Shown piece after piece: positions 11,283 through 23,839 of a DNA stretch of 64,000 nucleotides. Each line of letters opens with the position of its first letter. Within the stretch, counting starts at the first letter, position 1. Both the position numbers and the translations under genes were made by a program. The notes beneath the pieces were generated by a model. That model did not search any database and was not told where the DNA came from. It saw nothing but the letters and a program-made list of their open reading frames with translations. The stretch covers positions 38,526,674 through 38,590,673 of the forward strand of contig NC_041396.2 of assembly GCF_900747795.2 (NCBI RefSeq). Reading direction: 5' to 3'. The DNA is from Erpetoichthys calabaricus. Lineage: Eukaryota > Chordata > Cladistia > Polypteriformes > Polypteridae.

Positions 11283-12439
11283 GGTCAGTAATACCTTCTT
11301 AATGGTGCCATTGCTAAAGACTTTTGAGCCATTTTTATGTAGATTGTATTTGTAGGACTGATGCGATTTGGGGGCTTTGCCAGTGTTTTTTCACTCTCTA
11401 TATTTTTATTTTAAATATGTCTCTGGGAATAACTGTGTTGCGAATAGGAAATGCATTGGCATATTGTGAAATACTGCTGCACAAGACCGCTCAGGGCAAG
11501 AGCTCTGCTGGCCTGTTTCAATCTGAACTGACATGCGCTCAGTCAGTGGAATTTACTTGTTTTATTGGCTGAATGTATGCCTTGTGAAGTCCTCAAAATA
11601 GTTTAGAACCCGAGTGTTTTCTAATCAGTACACATGGAAACACTGAACAAATAGCATATGAATGTAGACTGAGAAAATAATCTTTCACCCAAAGGATAAA
11701 GAGGTTCAAAATTACAAGACAGAATGATGCATCTTAAGATATATACTCCATCCATCCATCCATTTCCCAAACCCACATATTCCCAATCCAGGCTGCACAC
11801 CCAAGTATCTGGAGCATGACAGGAGAGTTATGGGTGCAGGCAGATAGTAATTCTGTTGCTAAATGGATTATCTGCCAATAAAGATTACCAAAAGATATTT
11901 CTCCCCACCACCTTGCTGTTATTAGTAGACCGTTAGCAACATTCCTGTCTATCTAAGAACAGAGTGCTCGTATTGCACTTTATGTCCTCTCGATGAAGGC
12001 ACAAGATTAATAACGCAAGTCTGCCATAAACCTTTGTTTTCCCAAATAAAATACGAGCATTACCTTTGGCATGAATAACATATGAGTGGCTGAACTTTTA
12101 AAGTGGACATTATCAAACCTGATAACTCCTATTCAAGGTCGTGAGTGGCCTACATCTAACATGACTGCATTAGGTGAACTCTTAATAACTCATGTACTTG
12201 AAGAGAAATAACTGGTTTTAAAACTTGAACATTAAAAACAAACTTCGCTATAATCAGCATTTCTGCTGTCTCAGCAGTGCTTCAGACATGAGTGAGGCTG
12301 CACTGAAGTGTCTTTCTCACTACTACTGCAGGGAAGGGATCTCTGATTAGGGAATTGTTGGCTTACTGAGATTGTAATGGCACATGCATTTAAGTTAGTG
12401 CCCTTAACCCAGCAAGTTAAACTAAAGCTAATGTTGCAT
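11283..12439. other. Intergenic stretch, nothing recognised
   Basis: Between the USP49 end and an unclassified repeat. A run CCATCCATCCATTTCCCAAA (11749-11768) may be a trace of an antisense SINE-like tail; otherwise I see nothing. Confidence 0.4.
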
Positions 12440-13050
12440 TACATGACTTCTAGTTGGAGGGTATGCCAGAGTTGCTGATCTCGTCACCGGAGTATGTTGT
12501 GAGGGATGTCAAATTACATGAGTGCATGAGAATTTTCCAGCAGTTTTACACTTCCAAAGAATTGCATGCTTGCCCAGCCCACTGGGGCAATAATATGCTC
12601 TCTGACAGAGTCAAAGGGTTTACAGGTATGGCGAGAGAATCTGCAATCCGGGATCCCAACACCACCACCCCACTTCGGTTCTGTTGTGGTACCTAAAACA
12701 GTTTAGTCTCCTGTTTGTCAGCTCCCAATCACCCACATTCCTTCTTATTTATTGCTGCATTATATGCATTTTACTACCAGGTGAGCACTCATTGGCTGTT
12801 TGTTAGTTGTCCTGCACACAGAGTTTGCTCCTATGACTTATTTAATTTTGATGGGGCAAGTTGCAGACTAGTTTGACTGAGTCACTGGGTAAGTCAGACT
12901 CCACAACTAGCTCCAACTCCTTATGATTATGTAAATGATGTCTGCGACGGAAACACAGTGGAAAAGGCACTGACATGGCCTTAACTTGGATGGAATGTTG
13001 CCCTTGCAGCATTAAGGCATTTAAGTTACTAGAAGGGGGATTCATTCAGT
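12440..13050. repeat. Unclassified repeat, copy A
   Basis: It begins TGACTTCTAGTTGGAGGGTA and ends near ATGTAAATGATGTCTGCGAC...GACATGGCCTTAA (about 12985). The same start and end words, in the same order and orientation, bound a second segment at 17295-17835 (TGACTTCTAGTTGTGGCGTA ... TATGCAAATGAAGTCTCTGT...CATGGCCTTAA). The interior is diverged. I do not recognise the family and see no clear coding region. Confidence 0.5.
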
Positions 13051-13529
13051 GAAGCATGTTGTTGCTGCCCAGTGCTTAAGTAGAATAAAATCCAGATACT
13101 GTAATTTCCAAGACAATTGAAATATATTAAAGCCACAAGCGACACCCAGTCGCCCCAAAACTAAACTGTTTGTAGAGTGAAGTCCGTTGCTCTGTGCTCG
13201 AATTGTAGGCAAAGAGTACAAGCAAATTAAATATTGAGACCAAATAAGTGATGCGGTGTATAAAAATATTACCCAGGAGTAACCAAATTTAATAGAGGGA
13301 ATATGTCAACATCTATAGAAGTTTATTTGGTAAATTAAAAATCACAGAATTCTCTCTTGACACATTTGGGACATGTGTCCGTCACCCAAGTATGACACGG
13401 CTTTTACATTTTGGCCTGTTAATGTTGACCCGATACTTGTATCTGTTATTAAATGTCTAGCAATCGTCAAAAACACACAGAATGCAAGATTTGTTTTTTC
13501 TTGCATAGATACAGATTTGGGGGCTCAAA
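13051..13529. other. Non-coding spacer, nothing recognised
   Basis: Spacer between the unclassified repeat and the old Tc1 copy. No gene or named repeat seen. Confidence 0.4.
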
Positions 13530-13728
13530 CAGTGTCTATAAAGTATACAACCCCATGAACGTTTTCACATTTTATTGTTACACTATGTGCGCTACCAGTT
13601 TAAAATAGATTGAGATCTAAGTAATTGATATACAAACCAGGGTATTCAGCATTCACGTTGGCATTGCACCATCTATTAGAAAACATTTAGTAATGCATGT
13701 AGCAATATAAAGCATTGCTTTTGTCCTG

Positions 13729-13805
13729 CCAACAGGTGGCACATCACAAACATTTTTAGTAATAAAATGCATTACTACAAATGTTTGTGATGCTCCATCT
13801 GTTGG
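13729..13805. repeat. Foldback / palindromic repeat
   Basis: Left arm 13729-13763 and right arm 13771-13805 are 35-base inverted repeats with only a few mismatches, around a 7-base loop AAAATGC. The arms begin CCAACAGGTGGCACATCAC and end GATGCTCCATCTGTTGG. A looser direct repeat of the right-arm motif (GCACCATCTATTAG) lies just to the left at 13664-13679. This could be a MITE or a piece of a larger dispersed repeat; no target duplication was identified. Confidence 0.65.
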
Positions 13806-14229
13806 AATGACAAAGACATAGCAACCAGATGAATACACAGATACAGACATTTATCCTTTTATCAAGGTAGACGACACTGAATCTCAGTGTATTTAATTTG
13901 GCTTTTTTGATGCTGAGCAACAAAAAAGGAATCTTTAATGTCAAAGTGAAAATTGATCTTTACAAAGTGATTTAAATGAATTGCAAATGTAAAAAGCAAA
14001 ATAATTGACTGCATTCAGTAGTAGTAGTCAGTATTTAGTAGATGCACCATTGGCAGTCATGACAGTCCTGAGTTTGTGACCTCTGGTCTCTACCAGATTT
14101 GCATATCTGGACACTGCTGTTTTTCCCTATTTGTCTTTGCAAAATTGCTCAAGCTTTGTCAGGTGGCATGAGGATTGTGAGTGAACAGTCTGTCAAGTCC
14201 AGAGACAAAACCTCAGCTGGATGTGGATC

Positions 14230-15450
14230 GTTAATCAGCCTACACATAAAGCAGGTCATACGTTAGACTTAGTAATTACTAAAGGACTAAAAGTTGATAT
14301 AAAGCAGGTCATTGATACGGGTCTTTCAGACCATTTTCTTCTACTTTTTAATATAGAAATAATGATAGAAAACACTCATGAGAAGCATATTGTTAAAAAA
14401 CGCTTCTTTGACTCATCAGCAACTTTAAAACTTACATTCTAACCAATCAGTCCGTTTATAGTGCCAACTATAATAGCGAGGAGAATGTAAATAGTAAGGT
14501 GGAAAGATTTAATACTAAAGTGAGGGCTGCTGTTGACTTAGTTGCACCTGAAAAGACAGTTAAAAAATCTTCTAGCATTGTTATACCATGGAAGACCCAA
14601 AGAGTGTCTGATTTAAAGAGAACATGCCATAGAGCTGAGCGTAAATGGAGGAAGACTAAACTAACTATTGACTATGAGATATTAAAAGTTAAAATAACAG
14701 AATACAATAACACAGTCCGTCTTGAGAGGCGCTGCTATTTCTCTAAGATTATAAATAACAATGCTAGTAATCCCAGAGTCTTATTTTCGACAATTGATCA
14801 TCTGTTAAACCCAGGTAACTCAAAGGAATGCCTCCTAAGTACTTCCAGTAAAACCTGTGAGGCTATCGCTGTATTTTTCAATCAAAAAATTAATGATATT
14901 AGAAATAACATAGTATATCTCCCCAACACTAAGGATCCTCCGAAACCCCAGTACTCCATAATAAATAAATTAGAGTCTTTCACTAGGATAGATTTACCTG
15001 ATTTACATAAAATAATTTCTCAAATGAAACCATTCACCTGTGCCCTTGACCCAATACCAACAAATTTTTTCAAAGAAGTATCGGGTGTGCTTAGTGATAA
15101 TGTTCTTGACATAGTAAATTCGTCATTAGATACGGGGGTCTTCCCAGACTGTCTTAAGACTGCGGTAGTTAAACCCCTACTTAAGAAAAATAATCTCGAC
15201 CCCTCTGCTCTTGAAAATTATAGACCCATCTCTAACCTGCCTTTCTTAAGTAAAATTCTAGAGAAGGCAGTCATTATGCAGTTAAATGAGCACCTCAATA
15301 AACATGCTATTCTTGATAAATTTCAGTCAGGTTTTAGAACAAATCACAGCACAGAAACTGCACTCGTTAAAGTAGTAAATGACTTGCGGGTAAATGCAGA
15401 CAGAGGCCATTTATCTGTTCTCATCCTCTTAGATCTGTTGTTATTGTTGG
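14230..15450 (+). mobile_element. L2/CR1-group LINE fragment, truncated at both ends
   Basis: It begins inside the endonuclease C-terminus (HKAGHTLDLVITKGL, then LSDHFLLLFNIEI). A long open frame from 14499 continues into the reverse transcriptase: [48 protein letters not shown] and SVLILLDL. There the LINE stops, before the catalytic YADD block and with no 3' tail. One break separates the endonuclease piece from the frame starting at 14499. The host Tc1 copy resumes with GGATCTGGACTTTG. A short similarity between the two flanks (GTGGATC left, TTGGATC right) may be a decayed target duplication. Confidence 0.8.
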
Positions 15451-16407
15451 ATCTGGACTTTGAATTGGCCATTCCATTATATTGTCGTTGTTGTTTTTAA
15501 GACATTCCTGTGTAGTTTTGGCTTTGTTTGGGGTTCTTGTCTTGATGGAAAATGGACCGTCCAATAAGCAGGTTTCTTGCAGACTGTGTCATGTTTTCCT
15601 TCAGGATTTCCCAGTGTTTTGCTGCATTTATTTTTCTTTCACGAGCCTTGCAGGGCTAGCCAGACTCTGAGCTTTTTGGCCATCAGAGTCTGCTCTATCA
15701 GACCGTAGTGAGCTGACTTCAGAGTTTTTTGTGTGCCTTCTCACAAACTCTTGCTGAGATGTTGTGCATGTTTTTTTTTTCCTCCTTCACCGTAGCTTTC
15801 TCTTTGCCATGCTCCAATCTTAGCCACTGTATCTTGTAACTCCTTCAGAGTTCTCATAGGTCTCTTGGTGGCCTCCTTACTAATCTTCATCTTCTTGTAT
15901 GATCACTGAAGTTTTTGTGAATGGTCTGCTCAAGGCAGATTTACAGCTGTGCAATACTCTTTCCATTTCCTAAGGACCAATTTAACTAGACATTCAGTGA
16001 CATGGACATTTTGTCTCTGTCCCCTCCCCTGCACTTTAAATCACTTTTTCATGATGTTGTTTGGAGTCTCGTTTTTGTCTTCTAGGGGCACATAGACTAA
16101 AATCAATTGAAATCCCAGACAGGTGGCCTCTTATTGAACTATTTCTATGACTTCTAAAACTAGCTGGTTGCACCAGTGATTATTTAGGTGTGTCCTATTA
16201 ACACTTATACAATCAATTATTTGTGTTTAATATTTCTAAATAATTGGCTGCTTTTCAGAGATTTGTTTTCACTTTGACATTAAGTAGTCTTTTTCTGTTG
16301 ATCGGTGTAAAAATGTCAAATTAAATCCACTGTGACTGCAGTGTTGTGTCACAATACAATGTGAAAACTTCCAAAGAGGTGAATACTACTTCTTCTTATA
16401 TGCACTG

Positions 16408-17294
16408 TATTTGCTCCTTCCCAATCTTTTGATTGCTTAAGCAATCCCCTGGATTCGGTGACGTAGTTAACTCTTAACCAGGTTTACAGTAACTCATTCC
16501 TTTTACCATAAAAGTTTAATTTTAAGCCAACTAAACATTCAGGCATAAGAGAACGTTCTTCCAAAAACGTGAAAAAGAAGGGAAAGTCTTAAACCATGCA
16601 GTGCTGCAGCAATATTTTTTAAATATGAAAGGCAAGTACATGATATTACACTTTAAATAATCATGGCAGCTAATTTTGTATGGCGAAAACAAAGTAGATA
16701 AATAAAACTGTTGCATACATACAGATATATACTGTATATATTCACAAAATGTTATAGCAAAGCCAGTTAATACAAGCTTTGTTTGATCTCACAATACATC
16801 CTATTGAAAAGGCCTCTAAAGCCCATACTGGGGCAATATTTGTGATAATTTTAACGTCTTCTTTTTTTACGCCACATAAATTGTACATATTCCATTAAAA
16901 AAAACAAAAACTGGCAGCTCATTGACCTATACCATTTTCAGTCCTGGATGACCACAGTGCTTTTAGGTCTTTGCTACATGGAATCTGCACTTTAGAAGAC
17001 CGTTCCTATTGTTGGTTAGATATACTGTACTGTAATTTATTTGTTCCAAAGGGGAAATTAAGACTTTTGTAAACAAGTTGTTTAATTCTGTGCCTCATTT
17101 CTGCACTATTCTCTCTGATGATGTTGATTTTGCTTTTCTAAGGGATATCATTAAGATGTATCATGGACCAAAGCAGATCAGTACCTCTTTCCTGCTCCTT
17201 CACTTTTTTTTGCAAGTGTTTTAATGAAAATTTCAAAATGAATACAAAGGTACAAAAGGGACCTACTTATCTAGTAAAGCCAGTGTCACAAAAT
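16408..17294. other. AT-rich spacer, nothing recognised
   Basis: No gene, splice structure or repeat that I can name. Confidence 0.4.
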
Positions 17295-17835
17295 GTGACT
17301 TCTAGTTGTGGCGTATGTCATCACCAGAACATGTTGGCTTAAATGACATAAAATTGCTGGGCATGTCTACTTCACTGACTGAGTGCGGACCTTCCAGCCC
17401 AGTCATGCTCACCTTTTTTTTTTTTTGGGAACAGTCAACAACATGTTGCGTGGTGGAGCCGGTGCTGTCCAAAGTGTTAACAGGAACATCTGAGTTTAGC
17501 CACACTGTCTGCCCCTTATTCCTTTTCCATTGTGTCGTAGTATGTAAAACGACACCTCAGACAGACAAACTTCTCTCCTGTTTGTGAGTTTTAAAATACA
17601 TTCCTCGTTTCTGCATTCTGTGCTTTTTATTTCATTGTTTTTTCAGCTCCCAAGCTCTCAGAGGCCACCTCTGTGACTAAAGACACAATCCCACCTGTTT
17701 AATTTTAAGTTGCTGGGCATGTTACAGTACATGACTGGCTTCAGGGGAGGGCACCGCCAACTGACTCCAATTTGCTAACTATATGCAAATGAAGTCTCTG
17801 TCTGAAAAGTTGTGTTATTTACCATGGCCTTAAGA
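17295..17835. repeat. Unclassified repeat, copy B
   Basis: Partner of the segment at 12440-13050. The shared opening is GTGACTTCTAGTTG with a GTATG shortly after. The shared closing is TATGCAAATGAAGTCT and ACCATGGCCTTAAG. An internal T run (17411-17425) and a second TGCTGGGCATGT word (17358 and 17712) are specific to this copy. Confidence 0.5.
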
Positions 17836-18652
17836 TGTTTGGTAACAGGTTAAGCAAACAAAAAGCAATTCAAAATATGAAAGCATCAGTTTTAAGAATT
17901 GAAGAAGCAATAAAGGATTGTGGATCTTATTTGAACTAAAATTAAGCCAAAACTATTTTTGCATTAGCAGTACTAATTGGCTTCTCATGGGAGAGAATCT
18001 TGACTGGAATAAAAATTGTCAAACAATGTGAGCTTTCAGGATCAAGACTGAGTATCCCTACCTTAATGGCCACCTCAGAAAAAGAAAATCTGCAATATCA
18101 GAAATACCCGACAATGTAAGATGAGCAAGAGCTGACATAGCACAGAAGCAAATAGTTGGTTTCTTTAACATTATGAACTGGTTTATAAAGTGGAGACTGG
18201 TTAAAGCAAAAACCTGCACCAGCCCTACATATCCAGGCTGTTACACAAATGCAGATACTGTCACCAGTTAATAACCGTCTTGTGAAGTTCCTCTAGACAA
18301 CTGGCCTACTTGCACTGCCTCGCATATATACTCAATACATTTTAGTTTAGGCCTTCAATAGTCAGAAGAAACCAGCAAGTGATAGAACTAAAATGTGATT
18401 GTAAATATTCTCTACAAAAAATATTTCATTTCTTAGTATTTGGAACATGGTAAACCACTGCAGAACTGCCATTATTCATAAGGCTATAATTCCCGTCTTT
18501 CCTACACAAAGAAGGTAAAGCATAGGACTAGAATAACAAATGGGGATTACGGGTTTGTCATCTGTCTTGGTGTTCGATTTTTCCAACTACACTGCATTTT
18601 ATCATTCTGCTTTGTCTTGCAGAAAGTATATATATACACTGTATGTGTGTAA

Positions 18653-18704
<52 letters not shown>

Positions 18705-20363
18705 GTGGGTGTAGACAAGGATGTTGAAATGTGTACTTCAACAATAGCACAAAACAAAGCACAATTCATTTGACATCCTAAACTGTGTGTGCAAGTTATG
18801 ACAAGAGGACACAAGTCTGATCTAGCTCAATTCTTCACATTGCACAAGAAGATTCAGGCCAAGGCAGAAACAATGTATAATGTATGAATGGCTGAAGTGG
18901 GTGCTTGGAACACAGCCTTTTTTTCTCATTGTTCGTTTATATTTATTTCAAGACTCTTAAAATACTTGAATGCTGGGTCACTGGGCATTTACTTTTCTTT
19001 CTTACTCATGTACTGTTGCAGTGTTGCCCTCACTCTACTGTCCAGTGTTGCCATTTAGCTGCTTAAAGTGGCCATGTCTGGACTTTATCAAAATGTTCAA
19101 CAAACACAGGAAGATCTTTCTAAACTGCTTTCTACAATCTTCCTAAGACAGCAAACCTAAAGTCACAGAAACTGCTAAACATACTTGGTATTGTTGGTAG
19201 AACAAGTCTCATGCCGACTTATAAATGAGCGGGGGAGACTGCAGAGATGGCTCCTGGTCTAAGACATTTTTAAACTGTATCTGTGGTATGGACCAAAGCA
19301 CTGTATCTGGATGGGTTTGCCTTGTCTATCTGTGTCACAGCTGGGTGGGTGGCCGGCCGGCTGGCTGACGGCTTCCATTTGGTGCCTTGTTAACTATATT
19401 TCACTAGAGGAAGCGTGAAGTTACAAATGGACCAATCCATTATCAATACATCCTGTTTTTTTGAGTCTTTTGACAGGTGTGTTAATGTTGTAATTTTCTT
19501 TTTTTTCCCCCAAAAAATATCTGTACATGAATACAGAATGTCTTTTACCAGCAAGTTAAAAATCTACTCTGGAAGTTTTGTAATATACTGAACACATTTG
19601 TTTTACATAAAGATGTGTTTCTTAAATTTTGCTGTTTGTTTTTAAACTAGGTTTTCTCAAGCTTTCCATCTTCAGATCAGTATTTTCCCCCCCAACTCTT
19701 TTGTCATCGTGGAATTTTAAATCATGAGAAACACAACACTCCTCTGAGATGACTGGCGCAGTAAAAGGAAAAACCAAATCGTCTTTTCTTTTTTTGGAGA
19801 GTCTGAACATTTCATCTAGAGCACCTGTACCAGTCCACACATTTCTGAGACTCTAAGAAGCACATGGTACACCGCATAATTAAACAAGGATAAATAAGCT
19901 TGGCCGTGGAAGATCGCAGCTTTGACAGCCACAATGCTAATCAAGCAATAGCCTGGACCTGTAAATCAATCTCCTGCTGTGTGGGTTCCTTGTTTAGTAT
20001 GATTGGGATGGTCTTTTGACAAACCAGTTCTCAGCATTTTTATATTAATTTTGAACCAAACCACTTTAGCAATGCTGAGCAAATGTTTTTTTTTTTTTTT
20101 ATTTTATTAAACATTTGAATAATTTCTCAAAAAGTACTCAGGGCTATTACTTTGCCCATGCAATGATAAAGTGAAAATGATTTATAGAGTTTCATGAAAC
20201 GTGAAAAATGAGAATTTGAATCAAAATAAGCTGACCCCCCAAAGCCATCTTCCCCATTTCACTCAGTCAGCACAGTGACATCCAAGTCCAAAACTTACAG
20301 AGCAGTGGAGTAGGCATAGCTGGCACGTTTAGGTGTGGGGAATACTGTAATTTGTCCAAAACA
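17836..20363. other. Intergenic stretch between USP49 and TOMM6 tails
   Basis: Apart from the TA microsatellite at 18659-18699, I see nothing that I can support. Short open frames here have no recognisable product. Confidence 0.4.
18659..18699. repeat. (TA)n microsatellite
   Basis: Uninterrupted alternating TA. Confidence 0.95.
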
Positions 20364-20369
20364 CAATTT

Positions 20370-20484
20370 CAGCTCAGCAAAAGTGTTCACTTGTTTATTT
20401 TTGAATTGCAACATTAAATAAGCAGAACAGTTACATTTTGAGCTTCTGTTTCATCCAGGTACTCCTCTCTGCATTAGAAGACAC
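20370..20484 (-). other. TOMM6: TOMM6 3' UTR terminal exon with poly(A) signal
   Basis: On the minus strand, a good acceptor (CGGTTTCTTTTCTAG) ends just before 20484. AATAAA lies at 20399-20394, so cleavage is expected near 20370-20380. The coding exon upstream ends in a strong donor 28 bases past its stop codon, and this is the first well-formed acceptor plus poly(A) signal found downstream, so the two probably belong together across an intron of about 5 kb. This is inference, not proof; the exon could belong to an unseen transcript. Confidence 0.55.
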
Positions 20485-20977
20485 CTAGAAAAGAAACCGC
20501 TAAGGTGAATTACTCTTTTTAAGTAGTCTGATGCCTTACTCAATACTACATTTCTAAAATACATAACTACATCAATATAATACTCGTATAAGCTAACAAG
20601 TATTCTGGAACAATTAAAAAAAAAAAAAAAATTATTTTAAAACATTTTTTTATACCTGTGGGTAGAAGTTAGTGCAATCTCACTATAAAACAGGGTTTAG
20701 TGCAGTTTTTTTAATTTGCTAAAATGAAGTTCTTTTGAAAAGGCTTTCATTTTAGACAGTGGAACAAATCACTTGACTGACAAGATTTGTGCAAACTGTA
20801 AAGGTTACGCACAACAATTTGCTCAGATCATGGCATTCACATGCTGCTCCTGCACCACTACACTATGTTTAGTTTCTTAGGAGCAAATTCTTACTGTTTA
20901 AAGGAATGTTGGACTTGGAGATATGTTGGCTCTACTATTTGCTATTAATACTACACCACAGTGACAAATGTGCTAAT

Positions 20978-21330
20978 TTACATTTACATCATTTAGCAGA
21001 CGCTCTTATCCAGAGCGACTTACAACAGTGCTTAGTAGTCTACGACTGTTCTTCAGGCTTTAAGGCTAGGATTAAATCTACTGTCATTAAACAAGTTACC
21101 GCTGACCAAGTTGTACACAAAACCATGCTAGAAGAAAATAAGAAGTTAGTACAATTTTTTTTTTTTTTTTTTGAGAAAAGGGTAGAAAAAAGTATGGGGA
21201 CTTTAGTCCCCCAAGTGCTGTTTAAAGAAGTGGGTCTTCAGACGACGTTTGAAGACAGTGAGGGTCTCCGCTGTTCGTACAGCAAGAGGAAGTTCGTTCC
21301 ACCACTGAGGAGCCAACAAGTTCCATAATT
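20978..21330. repeat. Fish-type interspersed repeat, unclassified
   Basis: It opens with CATTTAGCAGACGCTCTTAT and CCAGAGCGACTTACAA, and ends with GTGGGTCTTCAGACGACG, GAGGAAGTTCGTTCCACCAC and TGAGGAGCCAAC. From memory these words mark a repeat found across fishes, but I cannot assign it to a class. A T run (21157-21172) interrupts it. It lies in the presumed TOMM6 3' UTR intron. Confidence 0.55.
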
Positions 21331-23172
21331 TATTGTTGGTTATTTCTTTACAAACATAGTATATATTCATTTGCCAAACTGTGTTCCAAAGTTCAGTGTT
21401 CTCTAGAAATTAAAAGATATATTCCCAGCACTTGCACTTTACAGTGGGGCACAAAACTCAATTGGAAAATAAAAGCCTAAAACTTACTGAATATGTTTTT
21501 GGAGTTTCAATAAAGGAAAACATGTTTTTACAGTTTGTGACAACAACAAGGATCTGGAAATAATCATTTTATCACATACTCCTGGTACCATTTTTCTCAA
21601 GGTAAGTTTTTGCTTGTGTGAGTTTTGACATAAAATATGTTAAATAAATCAAAACAAAACCAACCACCTGGCATGGCAAATTTGTGATTTTATCTTTTGA
21701 GATTGATGGGTTAACTACTGAAGACGCCAAACACTGAGGGAGTGTGCATAGCTGCTTTTCTTGTAAAATAGCTGAATCCTACAACACTGGTGTGTTTTTG
21801 TTCAAAAATTACACGTATAAGCTGTTTTAAAATGTATGTGTAAGACACAGACCAATACTCGACAACTGTCTTCACTTGAAAGATGGACATATTCTGCAAG
21901 TTTTGAAGCTTGTTTTCCAGTTTTGACCATGCCGTTTGTTCCAATGTAAATCGCCAGTACACTCAAAGATTTTATTTTTTAATTTATAGAAAATGCTGGA
22001 CTTTGGAGCATAGTTTTGTATGTCAAATGCATATATATCATGTTGGTGAAGAAATATCATCAACTTGAAAAATACCAAACTTCATCCTTTAAACATTTAG
22101 GGCAAACTCCCCCACTGTCTTTAGTAATTTTTCTATTACATACAGTATATGATACACATCTAACTACTGTATACTTTCAATAATGATACAGGAGCCTCTT
22201 GTTAATTGAGATGTTACCACTGACAATTACCTGGAAATAAAAAACAAAAGTGAAATAAATTGGCAGAACTTAATGAGGACAAACAGAAAACATGAAAAAG
22301 GGTAACCGTAATGTGCAATATGATATGCAACCCCTTACAAAAAATGCCCAAAAGCAACACCTACTCATATACAGAATCAATGTAAACCGTCACAGGCAGC
22401 CATTCACTTGGACACATCGAACTCTGGAGGGCAAGTTATCCACAAGCTTTTCAAAGCTTGCTATCACACGGTACAAAACTTAAAGCTAATAACATTTTAA
22501 CATGCACATGAACCTTTTCATCACCTTTCCACTAAATTCTAGCACTTGTCTCCAGTGCTGGAGTGACATATAAAAAGCAACCCACAGTCTTGTATGCAAA
22601 CATGAATTGGGAACTCCTGTTAGAACAGGCGAGGTGATGCCTTGAATGTGTTGCTCTCTGCAGTGGACAGAGTGCCAGTTCATCAAAGGTCATGGCCAGC
22701 CTAACCTTCAAGTTCTAAGAGTTAGAAAGAGTGGATTATAAAGTGAAAACCATGTGAATTTTGGCCAAAACGTGCAAACTACACAAAGACTGTGCAATTT
22801 GTTACCAAGAAGAAAAAAATCTGTTGGGGTAAAGCAAACCAAATCATTGACAGGATTTTTTGTAAGCCTGCTATTAGTGCAGCTTTTAGGGAATTCAATT
22901 TAAGAGTACTACACAAAACTAGTGTTTTGGGGAAAGTGAAGTAACCATCAGCATATTCTACCTTGTCTTCTGAACCCCAAATACCACTAAAACACACCAA
23001 TCAGTGAAAGTACTTTGCATTATACAGAGTAACACACCTTTTCTGGAAGATCAAACCAAATTGAAACTGAAAGGTTACAGTTTACAACAAAATCTAAATA
23101 TTTTACCTTCTGTGTACCACAATTCATATATTCCAATAAGCAGAATAATTAAAGCCTGCTATTTCACTTGCT
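21331..23172. other. Non-coding stretch, nothing recognised
   Basis: About 1.8 kb of AT-rich sequence, presumably intron of TOMM6, without a feature I can name. Confidence 0.4.
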
Positions 23173-23340
23173 TCTTAATAATTCTTTGCATTTATATAGC
23201 GCTTTTCTCACTACTCGAAGCGCTCAGCAATTGCAGGTTAAGGGCCTTGCTCAAGGGCCCAACAGAGCAGAGTCCCTACTGGCATTTACGGGATTCGAAC
23301 CAGCAACCTTCCGATTGCCAGTGCAGATCCTGCAGCAGGG
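23173..23340 (-). repeat. tRNA-derived SINE, antisense
   Basis: Read on the minus strand it has a B box GGTTCGAATCC (within 23291-23302), then the conserved body GGGCCCTTGAGCAAGG, and a tail GAGAAAAGCGCTATATAAAT ending in A-rich sequence at 23173. The tail is the same as in the composite copy at 9484-9625. The head side ends near CTGCAGGATCTGCACTGG. Confidence 0.75.
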
Positions 23341-23772
23341 TCAGAGAAGTTTAGGTTTATCCACATAGCCTAAAATAGACTTTAAATTAAACTGCACTTT
23401 CAAGTTACGTTACTGGCTGTTTCCATAATCCTGTAGAACAGCTTATACATTAAAAGTAAAGTTCTGCTACTACTTTTAAATAACCCAGTTGATGAAAACA
23501 TGAAATTCCTCAAGTTTCTGGATTTGACCAGCAAAAGTAAAAAGAACAATTTGACCTCATCCACTTTTGGAGAAGCAACTCAGCCACTCTACAATAACAA
23601 GCGTTCTGGCAAAATGACAAGTCTTTTGTAAGAGTGCATGCTTCCATAGCAAGAATGTCATGGAAGAAACCTAAAATATTTCTTTGTTTCAAAAAGTCAA
23701 TGTAGTAAATAATTTTGACCAAACTTATCCAGTTGTTGTTAACAAAGGGTAACTTAAGTGCAGTGTGTGTGC

Positions 23773-23773
23773 G

Positions 23774-23835
<62 letters not shown>
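23773..23835. repeat. (TA)n microsatellite
   Basis: The longest TA run in the window. Confidence 0.95.

Positions 23836-23839
<4 letters not shown>

Larger units (their letters stand above)
13530..16407 (-). mobile_element. Old Tc1-type transposon, interrupted by a LINE and a foldback sequence
   Basis: The left end CAGTGTCTATAAAGTATACA, followed by CGTTTTCACATTTTATTGTTAC, and the right end GTGAAAACTTCC...TATATGCACTG form a decayed inverted pair. TA follows the right end; the left flank is no longer TA. Between them, antisense transposase traces can be read (GCAGATGCACCATTGGCAG-type words near 14037, CTTGATGGAAAATGGACCGTCC near 15540). Two later insertions split it: a palindromic piece at about 13640-13830 and an L2-type LINE fragment at about 14230-15450. 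The fragment at 36050-36640 is another copy of the same family. Confidence 0.7.

Noticed and set aside
12454-12696. 80-codon open frame
   Set aside because: It lies within an unclassified repeat whose second copy does not keep the frame open, and the product is not recognisable.
19622-19840. Antisense 72-codon frame between USP49 and TOMM6
   Set aside because: No domain, no splice signals in suitable places, no matching frame nearby.
20906-21328. 140-codon open frame
   Set aside because: It runs through a known-type interspersed repeat and a poly(T) tract, which accounts for the run of Phe; not a gene.
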